From positions 4,278,001-4,342,000 of the forward strand of contig NZ_JBBOCA010000001.1 of the NCBI RefSeq assembly GCF_038002225.1: DNA of 64,000 nt, in the 5' to 3' direction. The notes under the pieces are model-generated. The model saw nothing but the letters and a program-made list of their open reading frames with translations. It did not search any database and had not been told where the DNA came from. This document shows positions 53,001 through 61,848 of the stretch, piece by piece. The stretch is from Paenibacillus sp. FSL R7-0204 (GTDB lineage: Bacteria > Bacillota > Bacilli > Paenibacillales > Paenibacillaceae). Made by a program: the position numbers and the translations under genes. Numbering within the stretch: the stretch's first letter is position 1; each line of letters opens with the position of its first letter.

Positions 53001-53699
53001 GGGAGGCTCGTTGCTTATCTCGCCAGTCGAATAAGAATCTTCTACAGATCCATACCCCTGAGAACCCACAAGTCCACCGGCATACATATTGGGGGAGTTG
53101 GCAACAGTGACTGAGGCACTGGAGGATGACATTTTCAGGCTGGTATTAACAATCGCACCAGCTATACCTCCGGCAGCGGTTACCCTACCATCGGTTCCGC
53201 TTTTAACACTCCCTTGCGTATAGACCCTTTCAATACTTCCCCCGCTTTGATGCCCCACCAGACCACCAACCATGGAGCCGCCGCTTATATTGACATCCAG
53301 ACCGAGATTTCGGATCGCACCGGTAGATTGGCCAAAGAAGCCGGTATTAGTGCCGCTGTTACCGGTTACCTCAACACCACTAATCGTATGACCTTGTCCA
53401 TCAAAAATCCCGCTGAACGCAGCATAAGCATTCCCGCCTAGCGGAACCCAATTCACCCCGGATAAGTCAATATTCTTCATTAGGCGGATATGTGCACTCA
53501 AGTAATTCTCCTGATTCTGATTAAGATACATAAGCTGCTCTCTGGTGGACACCTCCGCCCATCCGTCTGTAACAGGCGGGATGCCATCCGCTTCATCGGA
53601 GCCGGAATCCGCATGGACCACTAAGGAATACAGTCCAAGCTGTCCTACGAGCATCACAATAACCAGCAAGGCTGCCGTTATAGTCAGGTATTTTTTCAT
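50043..53699 (-). CDS. Large S-layer-anchored surface protein
   Basis: This 1218-residue exported protein has a signal peptide (LTITAALLVIVMLVGQLGL), then GLUG-like repeats to about 330. These include FDGQGHTISGVEVTG, SMVGGLVGHQSGG and NMYAGGLVGSQGYG. A putative Ig fold (LPGGIKGQPYSVDLSAFDG) follows, then a Big_2 bacterial Ig domain (VSLNVSRLTLRVGEP, ATGEATITITS) and a carboxypeptidase-regulatory-like domain (GSVYGTGDLPLAGAIVSID). After a roughly 100-residue Pro-Thr-Ala linker and a prealbumin-like segment come three C-terminal SLH domains (FAPSQQVTRGEFAAMLVRSL, FRPEDYITREQMAVAMARAL, FNPKEPATRAESAVMIRRLL). It should bind wall polymer and display adhesion modules. The linker DNA is a tandem repeat. 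Confidence 0.9.
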   Translation of the reverse strand: MKKYLTITAALLVIVMLVGQLGLYSLVVHADSGSDEADGIPPVTDGWAEVSTREQLMYLNQNQENYLSAHIRLMKNIDLSGVNWVPLGGNAYAAFSGIFDGQGHTISGVEVTGNSGTNTGFFGQSTGAIRNLGLDVNISGGSMVGGLVGHQSGGSIERVYTQGSVKSGTDGRVTAAGGIAGAIVNTSLKMSSSSASVTVANSPNMYAGGLVGSQGYGSVEDSYSTGEISNEPPDYFVFTSGITSYQFHNTIKNTYAAGHLSTSNAATYTRRGGIGAFGFETTIEHSFFDTTTTGIPASGINTSGADLFTSSTIDIKALTTVEMKKQSSYAGWDFNHTWNIHDNVNNGYPYLRPAVLTEELPGGIKGQPYSVDLSAFDGAHIGLNWSASGLPQGLSVSTRGELRGTPAEAGTFNIRLQVTDAGLATASRDLQLVVSQYALEIGRLAIHPGQVVGSTAIMAEPNRSGDSFAYVLGSTGMSPPLLDSALLVDAVDYIPDTDIPAVLAGQYLDLYEVNEDRLIQAWHQFRIEDGHIRTFIPVSGVSLNVSRLTLRVGEPSVRLQATVLPEDATNPDITWSSSNTEVVTVDQNGQVEPVATGEATITITSVQNALTAQTEITVLPATVQTGTITGSVYGTGDLPLAGAIVSIDSFSAVTGSEGVYRLDEIPAGVYTLQLSAQGYAPMEQLVNVYAGQTADAGRTHLTLLATPTPVPTETPKPTPTATATPTPTPTATPTATPTATPTATPTATPTATPTATPTATPAATPTATPAATPTATPAATPTATATPTATPTVTPTATPTATQEPSIVHEAIVVSSPPNPGVVLIRLTANDQELLAKATLEAMDDGRSALRVRLDDAFIVQAFASDKEAVIKLENSRDIAFVDVSLSVLREVLQQRPGASLTIEVNGIGFELRLDPLDQWPDSKILTVGMGTAASATSDSFRAASIKKGYKLLGSPVDFTLDIDGVQAESYSPLYTRHILPLASPANPGTTTVVWVDNDQELHYVPAVFDVEGQAGRAIVYTPLNRAYALVTSGYFFADSAGHWAQADIELLANKLIVEGISSVSFAPSQQVTRGEFAAMLVRSLGLHARPSVGSFADIPAEAWYAESVGMIQTAGIMDGFEKGLFRPEDYITREQMAVAMARALNFSGKLPQSSGTEVFSDQNSIAAWASESVVLLSQAGLIHGDPAGDFNPKEPATRAESAVMIRRLLQYLQWINS
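51290..51600 (-). repeat. 12/18-bp tandem repeat encoding a Pro-Thr-Ala linker
   Basis: About 100 residues of (P-T-A-T)n with Pro-Ala-Ala-Thr and Pro-Thr-Val-Thr variants. On the plus strand it reads as GTNGGCGTNGCNGTN runs. Such arrays change length easily and make extended, often glycosylated stalks. Confidence 0.9.
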
Positions 53700-53843
53700 T
53701 ACAGTCTCCCCTTTGGCTACGATAATAATGGTTCAAGCATCTGCAAATCTGCCGAAGCTGCGGATCAAAAAATAGTATAATATATGAATTGAATCGAAAG
53801 GTCCCGTTTTTGTTTCAAATTTGAATAGAAAGTAGTGTGCAGC

Positions 53844-55949
53844 ATGAACCTCTCTTCGGCTAACAGCAAAATCTCAGCTCAGCGGATCGTCGGCTTCAGC
53901 CGGGAAAAGAACGCCTTATTCCAATGGCTTGCTGCACCCGATGCCGGTTCGCAAATTTTCTCCGTCACGGGTATTGGCGGCATCGGCAAAACCACCCTGC
54001 TCACAGAACTGAACGCCGGAGCCCGCCGTACCTCCACGCGTACATTATGGATGGACGGACAAATATGCCTGCAGACTCCAGGTGCTTTTCTGTCCTGTCT
54101 GGAGATGAGTCTGGAGATAGAATACGGCCTGACACGGGCAACAGACGAGACGATGCTGGCTTATGCGGTACGGGAGTTAACCCGCCAGCGGACCGTACTG
54201 ATTATAGATAACTGTGAGCATATAGATTATCTTGAAAGCTGGCTGCTGGCCAGTCTGCTGCCTAGGCTGGCCGAAGCTGAATGTCTGCTCATTCTGGCCT
54301 CCCGCCGCGGTCTGCCGACGAAATGGCATAGTCATCCCCTTTGGTCCAAGCGGATTCATTCCTATCCTCTGGAGTTGTTCTCCCGTGAGGAGATCTATGA
54401 ATATCTGCAAGACAGCGGACTCTCACCAGCCCTTCAGGTTGATATCGTTCAGAAGACCGGAGGCCACCCCCTGCTGCTGGCGCTTACGCTGGATATGCTG
54501 CTCCGCCAGGAGCCGGAGAGACAGGAACGCGAATATCAGCTTCCGGGGATACTCAGTGCAGAGCTGCTGAAGGAAGCCTCCTCCCCCTTTATGTATGAGG
54601 CTCTGCAGCTGTTATCTCTTCTTCCTGCGGCAGACCAGACAATCCTGAACCAATTGCTGGCACATCCCCTGTCGGCCTCGGAATATGCGGAGCTGAGCCG
54701 ATTGTCTTGTGTGCGTACCAGCATGAACGGATTATGCCTGCACCAGCTCGTATCGCGGATGCTGCGGGAAGACTACCAGCGGCGGGACCCAGGACAATAT
54801 CACCGGATGCGGTCCAGAACGCTTGAGCTGCTCACCGGGAGATTCCCCGCGTCCAATACACTTCAGCAAATGCAGATTGCCGCCCATGTGCTGGAGCTAT
54901 ACCGCGAGCAGCTGCCGGTTACCGGCACATATACAGATTTCTCAGCCGTAAGGACACAGGAACGGCAGCGGGGGTATGAGCCGGGGGATCTTCCTTATCT
55001 GCACCGTTTTCTTGAGGCATCGCTGGCCCGATCGGACTGGCAGTCGGAGCTGATCGCAGCCGGTGAGCATCCTGCGCTGCTGGAGGATATTGCAGCGCAG
55101 GATCCAGGCAGTATTGTAGTCCTGTGTAACAGCAGCGGGATTCCGCTGGGATTCTCGGCAGGCCTGCGACTGCATGCACTTACGCTGCCTCTGCTCGACC
55201 GTTACGCGCCAGCCCATAGGGAACTGCTGGGAGAATTGGCCGGGTCTCTCTACAGCCTGCCCGCCGAAGCTGCGGATACACTGTTCATTCTGCTGGCAGC
55301 GGTAGACACAGAGCAGCCCTACTACCAGCCGGAAGAGCTGGGTGCCATGCTGCTCCAGTCGTGGCTGGTGTACACTTCCGGGGGCTTGCGCACCATTGTC
55401 GCGACAGCGGACAACCAGTTAAACCTGCTATTACCGCTTTTGGGCTTTCAGGAACAGATACAGTCAAGACCTAAGCAGGCTGCTCCAACAGGGCTGATTG
55501 TGTGGGACCTCGATTTCCGCCAGGTGACATTTGAGGTGTGGGTACAGCGGGTATTTCAGCTGGCTGTGCAAGCCCCGGAAGCAGTCCTTGCGGAAGAGCC
55601 GCAGTCTCTGGACTGGAAGGATGTCAAGCAGATTGTTCAGCATTTGTATAAGGATGCCCTGCTGGAAGAGATACCTTTGGTGCAGCGGCTTGGGCTTGCC
55701 GGAGAGTATGTACGTCAGCAGGTACAGCATATCCTGACGGATAAGCAGCCGCCTTATCCGCTCACAGAGCTGGAGCAAAGCTTACTGAGAGAGAGTTATT
55801 TGCAAAAGAACTACCGGAAATCACAGCTTGCCGAAGCTTTTCATATGAGCCGCACTACATTCTACCGTCACTCCAGGCTGGCATTTATCCACCTGGGGTA
55901 TGTACTCACAAGGGTGCTGAGGGATATTGATCTGCATGGTGACAGATAG
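53844..55949 (+). CDS. STAND-type ATPase with GNAT-like segment and helix-turn-helix
   Basis: This 701-residue protein has a P-loop GIGGIGKTTLL (about res. 43-53), Walker B VLIIDNCEH (about 118), sensor-like LLILASRRG (about 150) and the STAND G-x-P motif KTGGHPLLLAL (about 205). A helical arm follows. Residues 430-545 resemble a GNAT acetyltransferase fold (GSIVVLCNSSGIPLGFSAGL, LRTIVATADNQLNLLLPLLG), which is unusual. The end is a helix-turn-helix (YRKSQLAEAFHMSRTTFYRH). ATG 53844 is the first ATG, with a weak ribosome site. It is 18 nt before a Btr-like iron regulator, so it may sense siderophore or iron state. Role is inferred from context. Confidence 0.72.
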   Translation: MNLSSANSKISAQRIVGFSREKNALFQWLAAPDAGSQIFSVTGIGGIGKTTLLTELNAGARRTSTRTLWMDGQICLQTPGAFLSCLEMSLEIEYGLTRATDETMLAYAVRELTRQRTVLIIDNCEHIDYLESWLLASLLPRLAEAECLLILASRRGLPTKWHSHPLWSKRIHSYPLELFSREEIYEYLQDSGLSPALQVDIVQKTGGHPLLLALTLDMLLRQEPERQEREYQLPGILSAELLKEASSPFMYEALQLLSLLPAADQTILNQLLAHPLSASEYAELSRLSCVRTSMNGLCLHQLVSRMLREDYQRRDPGQYHRMRSRTLELLTGRFPASNTLQQMQIAAHVLELYREQLPVTGTYTDFSAVRTQERQRGYEPGDLPYLHRFLEASLARSDWQSELIAAGEHPALLEDIAAQDPGSIVVLCNSSGIPLGFSAGLRLHALTLPLLDRYAPAHRELLGELAGSLYSLPAEAADTLFILLAAVDTEQPYYQPEELGAMLLQSWLVYTSGGLRTIVATADNQLNLLLPLLGFQEQIQSRPKQAAPTGLIVWDLDFRQVTFEVWVQRVFQLAVQAPEAVLAEEPQSLDWKDVKQIVQHLYKDALLEEIPLVQRLGLAGEYVRQQVQHILTDKQPPYPLTELEQSLLRESYLQKNYRKSQLAEAFHMSRTTFYRHSRLAFIHLGYVLTRVLRDIDLHGDR

Positions 55950-55967
55950 CGGAAGGGGGTGCGAAGA

Positions 55968-57614
55968 ATGAATAACAACAACGAAAATCCTCCTGCAGGA
56001 GCCTTCGGACAGCTTGATCAGATGTGGTTCAGGCTTCGGAGCAGCGAGCAGAACAGCAGTCTCACGGGAGGGTGTTCACTCCGACTGCAATTCCTTGAAT
56101 CGCATCTGCTCCTGATTCCAGTTTCGGGCCGGGGCTGGATCACTGTGGACGGCAAGTATGGCGAACTCAGAGCGGGAGCTGCCTTTGTCTGCCTGCCGGG
56201 GCAATTAATCGAAGCCTGCCTGGACGGTTCAGACGAACCGAATATATACATTTTGCGGTTTGATGTATTTAGCCAGCGGAATCTGCCTGTACAACCGGGC
56301 CGGATAAGCTCAACGGAGCCCCAGCTCCCCTTCTCACTGGAAGGTGAAACAGCGATGTCTTCAACTGTTACATACAGCAAACACTGTGAGGCTATCACCG
56401 CTTCCCTTGGCAGTACAGACCCCTTACAGCAGCTGCTTGCCCAGAGCAGATTCTATGAGCTGCTGTACAGTCTGCTCAGCGATGCCAGGCAGTCCGAGCC
56501 AGACGATACCGATACGATTATGGAACGGGTCAAGGCCTATATAGAGCAGCATTACCGTGAAGAGCTTTCGATCACCCTGCTGGCGGGCGAAGCAGGCATT
56601 AGCGTAAGGCATTTTATCCGGCTGTTCAAGCACAAATATGGTCTTAGCGCCATCGAATATCTTACCGAATACCGGATCAGACAAGCAAGAAGTCTTATGC
56701 TTCCGCATTCGAATTATGAATTAAAGGATATCGCCGCTTATGTCGGTTACAAGGATGTTCCTTACTTCCGACGCAAATTCAAGCAAGTTACCGGTGTAGC
56801 TCCGGCCACCTTCATGCGCAATGCCAAGCTCAAAATCGCAGTTTGTCACGGCAGCCTCATAGGGGCGCTGCTCACCCTGAATATTATTCCCTGCGCGGCT
56901 CCTGCGGACCATCCCTGGGCTGAATATTACCGGCGAAAATATGAGACGGATGCGGCGCTGCCGCTTGCCCAAGATGATGCTATCCGCATCCAGCAGCTTG
57001 CTTCCCTCCGCCCTGATTATATTCTGGGGCTGGAGCAAACGCTAAGTCCCGCCATGCAGCAGCAGCTTCAAGAGCTTGCCCCCACTTCGCTTGTTCCCCG
57101 GCTCCAAATGGATTGGCGGACGGAATTAAGCTTCATCGGACAATCTCTTGGCAAGTCGGAGGAGGCAGCGGCTTGGTTAGGCACCTATGAACGCAAGGCG
57201 GAAACAGTCCGTGCAGAGTTGGATTATAAGCTTACCAAGGGCAAGCTGCTTATCGCCCGAATATCCGGTCAGACCCTCACCGTATTGTCTAACCGAAGCC
57301 TGGCCGAGGTGTTCTACGATGATCTGCATTTCATCCCCGCTCCCCTTGTTAACCGCAAGCTAAGCCGTCAGACCTTGACACTTGTGGAACTGAAGTCTGC
57401 GGATGCGGACAAGCTATTGTTGATCGTAGACGGGGATGCCGCCTCTCAGGCCATTTGGTCAGAAATCCAGCATCAGGAGTTGTGGAAGCTGCCTGATCCC
57501 GCCGGATATTCGCGCGTTGAGCTTCTCCCTCCCTTCCCTTGGACAGAGTATACCCCGTTCACACAGGACCTGATTCTTGACCTCGCGCCATCTCTGTGGC
57601 GCAATCGGATATGA
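55968..57614 (+). CDS. Btr-like AraC regulator with cytosolic siderophore-binding domain
   Basis: This 548-residue protein has a cupin-like N-terminus (res. 20-120), two AraC helix-turn-helix motifs at about 190-290 (LSITLLAGEAGISVRHFIRL, LKDIAAYVGYKDVPYFRRKF) and a C-terminal periplasmic-binding-protein-like domain without any signal peptide. Its segments include LRPDYILGLEQTLSPAMQQQ and WRTELSFIGQSLGKSEEAA. That is the Btr layout, in which the ferric siderophore is sensed in the cytosol and activates uptake genes. The ATG at 55968 follows GGAAGGGGG. The downstream binding lipoprotein is the likely target. Confidence 0.88.
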   Translation: MNNNNENPPAGAFGQLDQMWFRLRSSEQNSSLTGGCSLRLQFLESHLLLIPVSGRGWITVDGKYGELRAGAAFVCLPGQLIEACLDGSDEPNIYILRFDVFSQRNLPVQPGRISSTEPQLPFSLEGETAMSSTVTYSKHCEAITASLGSTDPLQQLLAQSRFYELLYSLLSDARQSEPDDTDTIMERVKAYIEQHYREELSITLLAGEAGISVRHFIRLFKHKYGLSAIEYLTEYRIRQARSLMLPHSNYELKDIAAYVGYKDVPYFRRKFKQVTGVAPATFMRNAKLKIAVCHGSLIGALLTLNIIPCAAPADHPWAEYYRRKYETDAALPLAQDDAIRIQQLASLRPDYILGLEQTLSPAMQQQLQELAPTSLVPRLQMDWRTELSFIGQSLGKSEEAAAWLGTYERKAETVRAELDYKLTKGKLLIARISGQTLTVLSNRSLAEVFYDDLHFIPAPLVNRKLSRQTLTLVELKSADADKLLLIVDGDAASQAIWSEIQHQELWKLPDPAGYSRVELLPPFPWTEYTPFTQDLILDLAPSLWRNRI

Positions 57615-57671
57615 AATATTGGCGCGATCATCTATAGTCGAATCCAAGGGATTGTTTTATACTCCTAACAG

Positions 57672-57686
57672 TGATATTGATTCTCA
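57672..57686 (+). promoter_or_regulatory. Fur box before the binding lipoprotein
   Basis: TGATATTGATTCTCA matches the 7-1-7 Fur palindrome at 13 of 15 positions. A further inverted repeat TCTCAC/GTGAGA follows and could be an activator site for the Btr-like protein. Confidence 0.65.
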
Positions 57687-57734
57687 CTCTCATGTGAGAT
57701 ACAAGGTATCGAAACTCAGGAGGTTATAGAATTC

Positions 57735-58697
57735 ATGCGACAGATAAGAACAGGAATTGCATTCTTTACGGCCGCTCTGCTAGTACTGGTAATGGCAGCT
57801 TGCTCTAATAACGCGGGACAGGCCGAGGTAGAAGCTTCAACAGAAGCGGACTTTCGTCTGGTAAACAGTGAGAAGGGCGAAATTAAGATCCCGGCCCATC
57901 CGACCAGAGTCGTCGGCCTATCCGTAGTCTACCCGGAGTTTCTGCAAGCGTTAGGCGTTACGCCCGTTGCTGTACAGAACTACCAGGAGGAGTTCCCGAC
58001 TTATCTAGAGGAGCCCTTCAAGGATACGCTGAAGATGGGTATAGCCCAAACTCCGAATTTTGAAATGATTCTCTCTGCCAATCCTGATCTGATCCTCGCC
58101 CCTACATGGTGGTCGGCTAAGGATTATGACCAGTTGTCGGGGATCGCTCCGACGGTTCTGCTGCCGCAGCGCGATGACTGGCGGGATGAGCTGAAGGATA
58201 TCGCCGGGGTACTCGGCAAGACGGAGCTTGCAGAGAAGGTAATTAAGGATCTGGAGGCTCAGGAGGCAGAAGCCAAGCAGAAGCTGGATGATCTGGTGGG
58301 TAATGAAACGGTGATGTACATGATGGTCATGCCGGGCAGCTTCGTTCTTTACGGGGATCAGATTGACCGCGGAAAATTCCTTCACACTACGCTTGGGCTG
58401 GAGATGATCCCGAATTTCCCGACTAAAGATCCTTCCTTATCCATCTCGCTGGAGAAGCTGCCGGAGTATAATCCCGATCACATCTTCCTTCAGTTGAATA
58501 ACGAGGACGATGCCGGGGTGAAGAAAACTTATGAGGATCTGCTGAAGAGTCCATTATGGAAGAACATGACGGCGGTCAAAAAGAACCAGGTCTACACCAT
58601 GGCCGGCAAGGATTGGTTCAACCTGGGGATGTCTCCTCTGGCTAACCGTTATGCGGTGGATGCGGTGCTTAAGGCCTTTGAAGGCAAGTCGAAATAA
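57735..58697 (+). CDS. Ferric-siderophore-binding lipoprotein
   Basis: This 320-residue FeuA/FepB-type protein has a lipoprotein signal (IAFFTAALLVLVMAAC, lipobox MAAC). It has the binding fold with IPAHPTRVVGLSVVYPEFLQ and NPDLILAPTWWSAKDYDQL. It captures an iron-siderophore at the outer face of the membrane. AGGAGGTTATAG is its ribosome site. No permease or ATPase follows, so it must use a transporter encoded elsewhere. It lies between its regulator and a FhuF-like reductase. Confidence 0.9.
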   Translation: MRQIRTGIAFFTAALLVLVMAACSNNAGQAEVEASTEADFRLVNSEKGEIKIPAHPTRVVGLSVVYPEFLQALGVTPVAVQNYQEEFPTYLEEPFKDTLKMGIAQTPNFEMILSANPDLILAPTWWSAKDYDQLSGIAPTVLLPQRDDWRDELKDIAGVLGKTELAEKVIKDLEAQEAEAKQKLDDLVGNETVMYMMVMPGSFVLYGDQIDRGKFLHTTLGLEMIPNFPTKDPSLSISLEKLPEYNPDHIFLQLNNEDDAGVKKTYEDLLKSPLWKNMTAVKKNQVYTMAGKDWFNLGMSPLANRYAVDAVLKAFEGKSK

Positions 58698-58709
58698 AGG
58701 GGATTCAGG

Positions 58710-59477
58710 ATGTGCGATACTGGCAGGTTCCAGAGGGCTGAACGTTACTACATCTCCCCCGAAGCTATTGAGAACGCAGTGGTTACTTTACGACTGACCG
58801 AATTATGTATGCCCGCACATGCTGAGCATCTGCTTACCACTTATGCTTCCATGCTTAGGACTGAGGATAAACGTATAGCGGCAGCCATCTTCTGCACATG
58901 GATCGCCGGGATCTGCGGAGCCAAATACGCACTGCTCACAGCCGCAGACCCGCTGGCTCATGCCTTGCGACTGAATAACCTGTCTGTGCAGCTCATCCGC
59001 ACGGAGGGGTATCCCGAATTCGCCTTTTTTATCCACGATCAGGGGAACGGGACCTATGACCAGGATGGAGATGGAAAAGAATTATCCGGCGAGCTCGGCA
59101 TGTTCTACAGCAGTGTTGTCAGACCGGTTATTGACGCGCTTGCCGAGGCTTCACAGACCAAAGCGGTGATGCTGTGGAAGCATGTCTATAATCAGCTGTA
59201 TACTTTTATCGAAGAGGATGCTCATAACGTCTCCTGTGAGTGCAGCCGCAGCCGGATCCACGGGCAATTCCAAGCTGCACACTGGGAGCTGACGCCAGAG
59301 GTATTCGGACTTCGCAGCAATCCATTCCGTATTACCCCTAAGTTCCGGACGGACCCCCACCCTCCGCATGATACGATATCTGTTAAGGCTACCTGCTGTC
59401 TGGCCTATAAGCTCAGAGCGGATCATGGCTATTGCGGCGGATGTCCTATACTTCCCGCAGTACCCGGAGAATTATAA
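58710..59477 (+). CDS. FhuF-like [2Fe-2S] ferric reductase
   Basis: This 255-residue cytosolic protein has the family cysteine motif at the end: Cys229-Cys230-x11-Cys242-x2-Cys245 (CCLAYKLRADHGYCGGC). FhuF proteins reduce siderophore-bound Fe3+ to release iron in the cytosol. AAAGGGGATTCAGG lies before the ATG, 12 nt after the binding lipoprotein stop, so the two are co-transcribed under the Fur box. A terminator follows after about 100 bases. Confidence 0.85.
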   Translation: MCDTGRFQRAERYYISPEAIENAVVTLRLTELCMPAHAEHLLTTYASMLRTEDKRIAAAIFCTWIAGICGAKYALLTAADPLAHALRLNNLSVQLIRTEGYPEFAFFIHDQGNGTYDQDGDGKELSGELGMFYSSVVRPVIDALAEASQTKAVMLWKHVYNQLYTFIEEDAHNVSCECSRSRIHGQFQAAHWELTPEVFGLRSNPFRITPKFRTDPHPPHDTISVKATCCLAYKLRADHGYCGGCPILPAVPGEL

Positions 59478-59577
59478 GCTGAGACCTCTGCTGCCCGAGC
59501 CGGAATTGAGCTACAAGCTGCCAGAAGGCTACACCCTATTCAACTCAAATCAATGTCTGCCACCCTTCAAGCGGCTA

Positions 59578-59610
59578 CCGGACCGGGATATTTTCCCATC
59601 CGGTTTTTTT
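59578..59610 (+). terminator. Terminator of the iron operon
   Basis: CCGGA-C-CGGGA / TTCCC-AT-CCGG type stem followed by TTTTTTT, 100 nt past the reductase stop. Confidence 0.75.
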
Positions 59611-59706
59611 ATGCAAATTAACATCCTTCACTCTACAAGAATATCCGCCATATTCCGACATATTATTTAAGAGCTTTCGCTCTAATACATATCCGGGAGA
59701 TGACCT

Positions 59707-61767
59707 ATGTCACAGCTAATTCAAAAACGGCCAGTCCGTTCAACCAGCATCGCCAACACATTGGCCATTGTGCTGCTAGTCATTATTCTTGTCGTCTTCT
59801 CGATCCTGGGTACCTTCTTCTATTCCAGCACCCGAAGCATTCTAGTAAGCCAGCAAGAGTCGATGCTGATGACCAAAACGCAGGGAATTGTCAGCCAGTT
59901 CGATGCTCTGTTCAAGGAGAAGGGCTCACTGGTCAAACAAATGTCCACCAACTCGATTTTTCAAAAATATATTGAGAGCACTACAGCAGATCAAATCACC
60001 ACTTCCCCCCACGCCGCAGAAGCACTCGCCACACTGGCGGACATTGTAAAGTCTGAGCCCTCCTTCGCCGATGCCTGGGTGGCCGGGTTATCCGGGAAGG
60101 GATATTTCCTCCAAAATGACGGTCTGACCTCTAAATCGGACTTTGATATCCGCGCCCGCCCCTACTTCAAGCCTGTATCCGAATCCAAGGGTCTCTACTA
60201 TTCTGAACCTTACGCCGACGTCATTAGCGGCAAAATGCTGATGGGCATTTTCTATCCGATTCTGAATGAGAGCAGCCAAATGATCGGCTTCATTGCCGCA
60301 GATATTGCTTTCGATGACATCCCGCAGATCATGCAGAGCTACTCCTTGGGAAGCACCGGGTTCTCCATTCTGGCTACCCGCTCTGGCGATATTCTCTACC
60401 ACCCGGATGAAGCCAAGGTACTGAAGGAGAAAATTACAGAGAGTCCGGGCGATCTAGGCGCCATCGGTAAAAAAATGATTAACGGCGAATCCGGCGTATC
60501 GCTCATTGATGATAATGGCAACCCCCGTTATATCGGCTATGCCACCAGCAAGGATACCGGATGGTCTGTAGGCTTAACCATTACCCGGCAAGAGGCGCTT
60601 AGCGAGCTGACGTCCTTCACCCGGACGACCATCACCGGTTTTGCTGTTGCCGCTTTGGTCCTGGTGTTCATCTGTTATCTCACACTGCGCTACCTGTTAC
60701 GCTCCATTCCAAAACTGCTGGCCGCTATCCAACGGATTGCAGACGGAGACCTGACGGTTCAGCTCAATGATGCCTCTCGCAATGAAATCGGACAGATTGC
60801 TCATGGCATTGCGGGCATGGTCCAGAAGATTCAGGGCATGATTCAGGTGATCCATAACACGACTCAGGTGCTGACCCAATCCTCCCAGAACCTGCAAGCC
60901 ATCTCTACCAAAACCGCGATAACCATGAACGAAACGGCTACGGCCATTAATGAAATTGCGAATGCTACCAACTACCAGTCCGTTGAATCGGAGAGCATTC
61001 TTCACAAAACCGGTGCGTTGTCGAATCAGATTGACGAGATCACCAGTGATGCCCAGACTGTAGGAACCATGGTACAGACCTCAGCAGAGCTCAGCAGTTC
61101 CGGTCTTGACTTGGTGGAGCAACTCTCCAAAGCTGCAGAAGACAATCACAGATCTACACAAGCGATGTCATCGCTCATTGAGGATATTGATCTGAGCCGT
61201 CATGAGATTTCGGGTATCGTAGGCACAGTGAATCAAATAGCGACACAGACCAATCTGCTCGCCCTTAATGCTTCCATTGAAGCGGCACGGGCAGGTGAAC
61301 ATGGCAGAGGCTTCGCGGTGGTAGCTGGTGAGGTGCGTAAGCTTGCCGAGCAAACAGCCCGGGCTACTGAAGAAATCTACAAGAAGGTCAGCGCCATTGA
61401 GGAAAAAACAAGCCTATCCGTAGAACACACTACTCTTGGCCTTACGATTGCGGAGGAGAATGCCAAATCTGTCGAGAATGCGAAGCAGGTCTTCTTCAGC
61501 TTGAACAGTGACCTGGAGGAGCTGAAGGTACGGATGCTGCAGATCAGCAATAACACCTCGATTGTCCACAAGCACAAGGATGAGATTCTGCAGGCGATTG
61601 AGGTCATATCTTCGACGACCGAGGAGAATTCTGCCTCCACTGAAGAGGTAAGTGCCAATACACAGGAGCAGCTCGGCAGTATTGAGCAGGTAGCTGAACT
61701 GTCCAGAGAGCTGAGCGACATCTCACAGAGGCTGGAGGAAGAACTGCGGCAGTTCAAGCTGGAGTAA
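59707..61767 (+). CDS. Methyl-accepting chemotaxis protein
   Basis: This 686-residue chemoreceptor has TM1 ([20 protein letters not shown]), a dCache sensor (about res. 40-290; [31 protein letters not shown]), TM2 ([20 protein letters not shown]), HAMP ([20 protein letters not shown]) and the full signalling hairpin with tip [27 protein letters not shown] lies before the ATG. Ligand unknown; dCache domains often bind amino acids or organic acids. Unlike the receptor at 47568 it has the normal outward-facing layout. Confidence 0.93.
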   Translation: MSQLIQKRPVRSTSIANTLAIVLLVIILVVFSILGTFFYSSTRSILVSQQESMLMTKTQGIVSQFDALFKEKGSLVKQMSTNSIFQKYIESTTADQITTSPHAAEALATLADIVKSEPSFADAWVAGLSGKGYFLQNDGLTSKSDFDIRARPYFKPVSESKGLYYSEPYADVISGKMLMGIFYPILNESSQMIGFIAADIAFDDIPQIMQSYSLGSTGFSILATRSGDILYHPDEAKVLKEKITESPGDLGAIGKKMINGESGVSLIDDNGNPRYIGYATSKDTGWSVGLTITRQEALSELTSFTRTTITGFAVAALVLVFICYLTLRYLLRSIPKLLAAIQRIADGDLTVQLNDASRNEIGQIAHGIAGMVQKIQGMIQVIHNTTQVLTQSSQNLQAISTKTAITMNETATAINEIANATNYQSVESESILHKTGALSNQIDEITSDAQTVGTMVQTSAELSSSGLDLVEQLSKAAEDNHRSTQAMSSLIEDIDLSRHEISGIVGTVNQIATQTNLLALNASIEAARAGEHGRGFAVVAGEVRKLAEQTARATEEIYKKVSAIEEKTSLSVEHTTLGLTIAEENAKSVENAKQVFFSLNSDLEELKVRMLQISNNTSIVHKHKDEILQAIEVISSTTEENSASTEEVSANTQEQLGSIEQVAELSRELSDISQRLEEELRQFKLE

Positions 61768-61779
61768 CGGGGTATGCAA

Positions 61780-61819
61780 AAAGATCGCCAAGTAAGAGAT
61801 TCACCTGGCGATCTTTTTG
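61780..61819. terminator. Bidirectional terminator
   Basis: AAAGATCGCCA / TGGCGATCTTT, 11-base perfect stem with A-run on the left and TTTTTG on the right, between the convergent chemoreceptor and propeller genes. Confidence 0.88.
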
Positions 61820-61848
61820 TCATGCGGAGGTCTAAGCCTGGTTCGGTG

